From CAIQPS01 sp963783835 (GTDB taxonomy: Bacteria; Actinomycetota; Thermoleophilia; RBG-16-64-13): a DNA stretch of 64,000 nt. The translations under genes and the position numbers were made by a program. The DNA lies in NCBI GenBank assembly GCA_963783835.1, contig CAWAOX010000011.1, positions 1 through 64,000 of the forward strand. The letters are read 5' to 3'. A model generated the notes under the pieces. It saw only the letters and a list, made by a program, of their open reading frames with translations. It was not told the DNA's origin and did no database searches. Shown piece by piece: positions 61,079-64,000 of the stretch (position 1 is the first letter of the stretch; the number at the start of each line of letters is the position of its first letter).

Positions 61079-62011
61079 TTAGCCGACGATCTTCTTCGCA
61101 TCTCCGTACTTGGCCTCCATTCGCTGGTGCGGCAGGTACTCGTCTTCCATGCACTTGTATTCCTTCAGCCCCACGAAGTCGGTGTACTCCTCGAAAGAAC
61201 TGGCCCATTGGGTCTGCCCGGGCAGGGTGCCGGTCGGCGACGCCTTGAGGGCGGTGAAGAACTCCATGAGCGCCTTGTGCGCGACCATGATGGAGGCGAC
61301 GGGGATAGAGACGCGGCCCACACCCATGGCCGCGAGCTCGGGGATGGGTATGAGCTCGGTCTTCATGCCGCTGATCGCGTCCATGAGGTTGACCGAGAGC
61401 GGCCCCTTGACTTCCTTGACCGCCCGCTCCACGTCGGCCCTGGTCCTGATGCCGTCGATGAAGCCCAGATCGGCGCCCGCCTCCAGGTACAGATTGCACC
61501 GGGCGATGGCCTCGTCCAGGCCCAGCACGCTCGCCGCGTCGGTGCGGGCATTGATGATGAAGTCGGCATCCAACCGGTCGCGAACGTCGGCGCAGGCCCT
61601 CACCTTGCCCGCCATCTCCTGGGCGTCGATGACTTCCTTGCCTGCCATGTGGCCGCAGCGTTTGGGAAAGACCTGGTCCTCGATGTTCATGCCCGCGACG
61701 CCCATGGCGATCAACCGCTCGGCGATCCAGGCCGCGTTCACCGCGTTGCCGCCGCCGGTGTCGATGTCGGCCATCACCGGGATGTCGACGGCCTGGGCGA
61801 TGTTCCAGGTGACGTCCAGAACGTCCTTCATCTGCACGAGGCCAACGTCGGGCTTGCCCAGGACCGAGCCCGCAACGCCGTACCCCGACACCTGGATGGC
61901 CTCGAAGCCGCACTTCTCGATGACCATGGCGCTGAAAGCGTCGTGCGCTCCCGGCACGACCACCGCCCGCCGCTCCATAATGGCCTTGCGCAGCACAGCC
62001 GACTTCTTCAC
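61079..62011 (-). CDS. Methylisocitrate lyase/PEP mutase family enzyme
   Basis: 310 residues. (beta/alpha)8 enzyme of the isocitrate-lyase/phosphonomutase superfamily: PGAHDAFSAMVIEKCGFEAIQVSGYG, VMADIDTGGGNAVNAAW (metal Asp), and the catalytic loop EDQVFPKRCGHMAGKEVI (KRCGH). This sequence is typical of 2-methylisocitrate lyase and 2,3-dimethylmalate lyase, both splitting off pyruvate or propionate. The next gene upstream is a dehydrogenase of the isocitrate type; downstream are the aconitase-like subunits. The set could run a methylcitrate-like or dialkylmalate route. Confidence 0.88.
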   Translation of the reverse strand: MKKSAVLRKAIMERRAVVVPGAHDAFSAMVIEKCGFEAIQVSGYGVAGSVLGKPDVGLVQMKDVLDVTWNIAQAVDIPVMADIDTGGGNAVNAAWIAERLIAMGVAGMNIEDQVFPKRCGHMAGKEVIDAQEMAGKVRACADVRDRLDADFIINARTDAASVLGLDEAIARCNLYLEAGADLGFIDGIRTRADVERAVKEVKGPLSVNLMDAISGMKTELIPIPELAAMGVGRVSIPVASIMVAHKALMEFFTALKASPTGTLPGQTQWASSFEEYTDFVGLKEYKCMEDEYLPHQRMEAKYGDAKKIVG

Positions 62012-62049
62012 TTCGTACCCTCCTCCCGGCGAACCGGGTCCCTGATTGC

Positions 62050-63168
62050 CTACAGCCTGGAGGCCACGGCCTCCGCCATCTCCATTGTCGTGTTTGCGCC
62101 ATCCATGTCGTAGGTGCGCACTTTGCCCTCGGCGATGACCGCCGCCACCGCTTCTTCCAGCAGGGCGGCCTTGCCGCCCTCGCCCAGCCAGTCGAGCATC
62201 ATCTTGGCGGCCAGGATCGTCGCGAGCGGGTTCACCTTGTTCCGGCCCGCGTATTTGGGCGCCGAGCCGTGGGTGGGCTCGAACACGGCCAGTTGGGCCC
62301 CGATGTTACCGGAGCAGCCGAAACCCAGCCCGCCGACCATCTGGGCGCACAGGTCGGAGATGATGTCCCCGTAGAGGTTAGGAGCGACCAGCACGTCGTA
62401 GTCGAACGGGTTCTTCAGCAGCCACATGCAGATTGCGTCGATGTTGGCGTCGTTCACCTGGATGTCGGGAAACTCCGTGGCCACGGAGCGCGCGGCATCG
62501 AGGAAGAGGCCGTCGGTGGCCCTGACTACGTTGGCCTTGTGGACGATGGTGACTTTTTTGCGCTTGTGGGCGCGCGCGAACTCGAAGGCCGCCCGGGCGA
62601 TGCGCTCGGACCCGGCCCGAGTGTTGATCTTGCAGGAGACGGCGTACTCATCACCGGGCAACTTCTGGAAGGGAGCGAAGCTCTTGGAGAGATGCCCGAG
62701 GATGTCCGCCAATTCCTGGGGCACCGGGTTGAACTCGACGCCCGCATACAGATCCTCCGTGTTCTCCCGGAAGACGACCAGATCCAGCCCCTCTTTGAAG
62801 TTGATCGGATTGCCGGGGTAAGCCTTGCAGGGCCGCAGACACACGTATAGGTCGAAAAGCTGACGCATGCGCACGATCGGGGACCGGTAGACCAGACCCT
62901 TGCCTTGAAGCTCGGGCACCAACTCCGCCTCGGCGGCCTTGACCGGCTTGGAGGTGATGGCCCCGAACAGAGCGGCATCGACGCTCTTTAGCAGGTCCAC
63001 CGTCCGCTGCGGGAAGGCGTCGCCTTCCTGACGCCAGCACTCCCAGCCGATGTCACCTTCTACGTACTCGGCATCGAATCCCAGGCGGTCGAGGACCAGC
63101 CGAGCCGCCGCGCAGACCTCTACGCCTATCCCGTCGCCGGGCAACCAGCCGATCTTATGCTTTGCCAC
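62050..63168 (-). CDS. Isocitrate/isopropylmalate dehydrogenase family enzyme
   Basis: 372 residues. Beta-decarboxylating dehydrogenase: LPGDGIGVEVCAAARLVL, substrate motif SPIVRMRQLFDLYVCLRPCKAYPG, FRENTEDLYAG, VHKANVVRATDGLF, the metal block LLKNPFDYDVLVAPNLYGDIISDL and NAD motif FEPTHGSAPKYAG. The Arg-rich SxxVRxRQxxD pattern leaves isocitrate, homoisocitrate and isopropylmalate open; the Asp/Ile of the NAD site suggests NAD. First gene of the run with the lyase and aconitase-like subunits. Confidence 0.9.
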   Translation of the reverse strand: MAKHKIGWLPGDGIGVEVCAAARLVLDRLGFDAEYVEGDIGWECWRQEGDAFPQRTVDLLKSVDAALFGAITSKPVKAAEAELVPELQGKGLVYRSPIVRMRQLFDLYVCLRPCKAYPGNPINFKEGLDLVVFRENTEDLYAGVEFNPVPQELADILGHLSKSFAPFQKLPGDEYAVSCKINTRAGSERIARAAFEFARAHKRKKVTIVHKANVVRATDGLFLDAARSVATEFPDIQVNDANIDAICMWLLKNPFDYDVLVAPNLYGDIISDLCAQMVGGLGFGCSGNIGAQLAVFEPTHGSAPKYAGRNKVNPLATILAAKMMLDWLGEGGKAALLEEAVAAVIAEGKVRTYDMDGANTTMEMAEAVASRL

Positions 63169-63208
63169 TCTCTACTCCTCCCTCCACACAGAACCTGCAT
63201 CAACCATA

Positions 63209-63721
63209 TCACTGAGGACTGTCGAGGAATCCTTTCCACCGGGCGATGTGCCCGTATTCGTCCGCCCGGTCCTTCTCGATGAAAACCCGGGTCTCGTCAT
63301 CCCATTCCGCACTCGCGAGCAACTTGCCGTAATGTTCGACGGCCTTGTTCTCGACCCAGATGCCGGTCTTGAGCACCCGCTCGGCGCCCATCATCCGTGA
63401 GCCGAGACCGAACACGTAGCCGGCCAGCCAGAAGCGGCCGCGTAGCTTGGCCGGCTTGAAGCCATACTCGTAGAGCCGCGTCTGGAAGTCCTGCGTGTGC
63501 GTCATCTCGTTGGACATGGCGTTGATCAGGGCGGTGTTGAGGGGGGTGGCATCCTTGGTGATCTGGCACTTGTAGATGTTCGTCGCCATGATCTCCAGTG
63601 AGTGGAGCGTCCGAAGCCCTTTCTTCAGCGCCTTTCTCTTGTCTTCCCCGAGGTCCCGCCCTCTGGGCCTGACCTGCGCTTCCCTCATCTCCGGCCGGAT
63701 GATGGTGATGTCGTATGTCAT
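63209..63721 (-). CDS. COQ7-like di-iron (ferritin-like) protein
   Basis: 170 residues from ATG 63721 (GGGAGG five bases upstream); the open frame to 63802 is unsupported. The helical bundle carries E-x-x-H-type ligands: LHSLEIMATNIY, SNEMTHTQDFQ, GIWVENKAVEHYGKL and DRADEYGHIARW, as in the demethoxyubiquinone hydroxylase family. In COQ7 this hydroxylates quinones; in an anaerobe it may act in peroxide or quinone chemistry. Independent unit upstream of the dehydrogenase operon. Confidence 0.85.
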   Translation of the reverse strand: MTYDITIIRPEMREAQVRPRGRDLGEDKRKALKKGLRTLHSLEIMATNIYKCQITKDATPLNTALINAMSNEMTHTQDFQTRLYEYGFKPAKLRGRFWLAGYVFGLGSRMMGAERVLKTGIWVENKAVEHYGKLLASAEWDDETRVFIEKDRADEYGHIARWKGFLDSPQ

Positions 63722-63917
63722 CTGTGCCTCCCGTCGATGCTTCTCCCCGATTGCTCTACCACTCAGCCTCTCGCGTCCCCCTCGTTCCGTCAAGCAAGTC
63801 ATCGAGCGCCCACCGATCCAGCCCGATGCGGTTGCCGGAGGGCGGGTCGCGCGAGTATCCTCGCATCATCATCATCAGACATCCGCTCTCCGAAGAGCCA
63901 AGGAGGATCACCAACGC

Positions 63918-64000
63918 ATGGAATGCCCGCATTGTGGCTCGGACTTCGAATCCACCCCCCATACGTTCTCTCTCGGGATCGACCAGGACGGTACCTGGCA
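63918..64000 (+). CDS. Zinc-ribbon protein, 5' fragment (continues past window)
   Basis: ATG 63918 with AGGAGG ten bases upstream. The visible residues MECPHCGSDFESTPHTFSLG start with a CPHCG zinc knuckle half and run in frame to the end of the window (27 codons). The other Cys pair would lie outside. Function cannot be given. Confidence 0.5.
   Translation, partial: MECPHCGSDFESTPHTFSLGIDQDGTW

Noticed and set aside
1..64000. Mobile elements, prophage, CRISPR arrays or integration sites.
   Set aside because: No transposase, integrase, repeat-spacer pattern or duplicated tRNA end was found; both tRNA genes have ordinary flanks.

Overview
The window reads as a chromosomal segment of a high-GC (roughly 65 percent), deep-branching actinobacterium. 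The guess rests on codon bias, frequent GTG/TTG starts, leaderless or near-leaderless genes, a TsaE/TsaB/RimI-TsaD operon, Rho, a long-form HisG and the gene order; the phylum call is inference. Hcp with four-Fe-type cysteine spacing, a flavodiiron protein and no visible respiratory oxidase suggest an anaerobe or microaerophile exposed to NO and O2. A complete pair of genes for cyclic 2,3-diphosphoglycerate hints at heat or salt tolerance. I see no insertion sequence, prophage, CRISPR array or rRNA.

Layout. 1-5858 (minus): PrsW-type protease, a small membrane-anchored protein, tRNA-Ala, rsfS, guaA, a frameshifted PfkB sugar kinase and a D-Ala-D-Ala carboxypeptidase, then a divergent membrane protein. 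6.6-12.3 kb (minus): pyrF, hup, pyrE, tldE/tldD and a roadblock-domain gene. 12.5-14.6 kb: groES-groEL under a textbook CIRCE operator. 14.6-18.2 kb: udg-tsaE-tsaB-rimI::tsaD (tRNA t6A synthesis). 18.5-24.0 kb (plus): a metabolic operon with a DUF2520 Rossmann protein, YjbQ, a hexulose-phosphate-synthase/RraA fusion, a methyltransferase, a class III aminotransferase and an SDR. 24.0-35.1 kb (minus): lysA (frameshift)-hom-thrC-metallophosphoesterase-cDPG synthetase-2-phosphoglycerate kinase-degenerate GlpX-rho-P1 peptidase-panC (internal amber). 35.3-37.1 kb (plus): small nuclease-like protein, hpt, a frameshifted hydrolase. 37.0-42.8 kb: csoR, tRNA-Gly, a candidate structured small RNA, then mutM, argS, a K+ channel, rlmH and a DUF4388 protein.

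43.0-50.4 kb is the most distinctive region. A DUF485 protein with an ActP-type symporter lies convergent to a SatP acetate channel fused to an RsbRD-like cytoplasmic domain. It is followed by a PHP phosphoesterase and a 978-residue Cache-PAS-PAS-CBS-CBS-DUF294 nucleotidyltransferase. Together they look like an acetate (or short-chain acid) sensing and uptake locus.

50.5-55.6 kb: a Zn/Mn ABC transporter operon headed by a Crp/Fnr regulator, divergent from hcp, with an HcpR-type palindrome between them. 55.7-57.7 kb: hisG and the flavodiiron protein. 57.9-59.2 kb: a MOP-superfamily flippase-like protein. 59.2-63.2 kb (minus): isocitrate/isopropylmalate-type dehydrogenase, methylisocitrate-lyase-family enzyme, aconitase-family large and small subunits, which could form one branched tricarboxylate or dialkylmalate pathway. 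The window closes with a COQ7-like di-iron protein and the start of a zinc-ribbon gene.

Four genes carry disruptions: pfkB-type kinase, lysA and the hydrolase have single-base frameshifts, and panC has an in-frame TAG. lysA and panC are normally needed for growth, so sequence error must be considered alongside real mutation or recoding.
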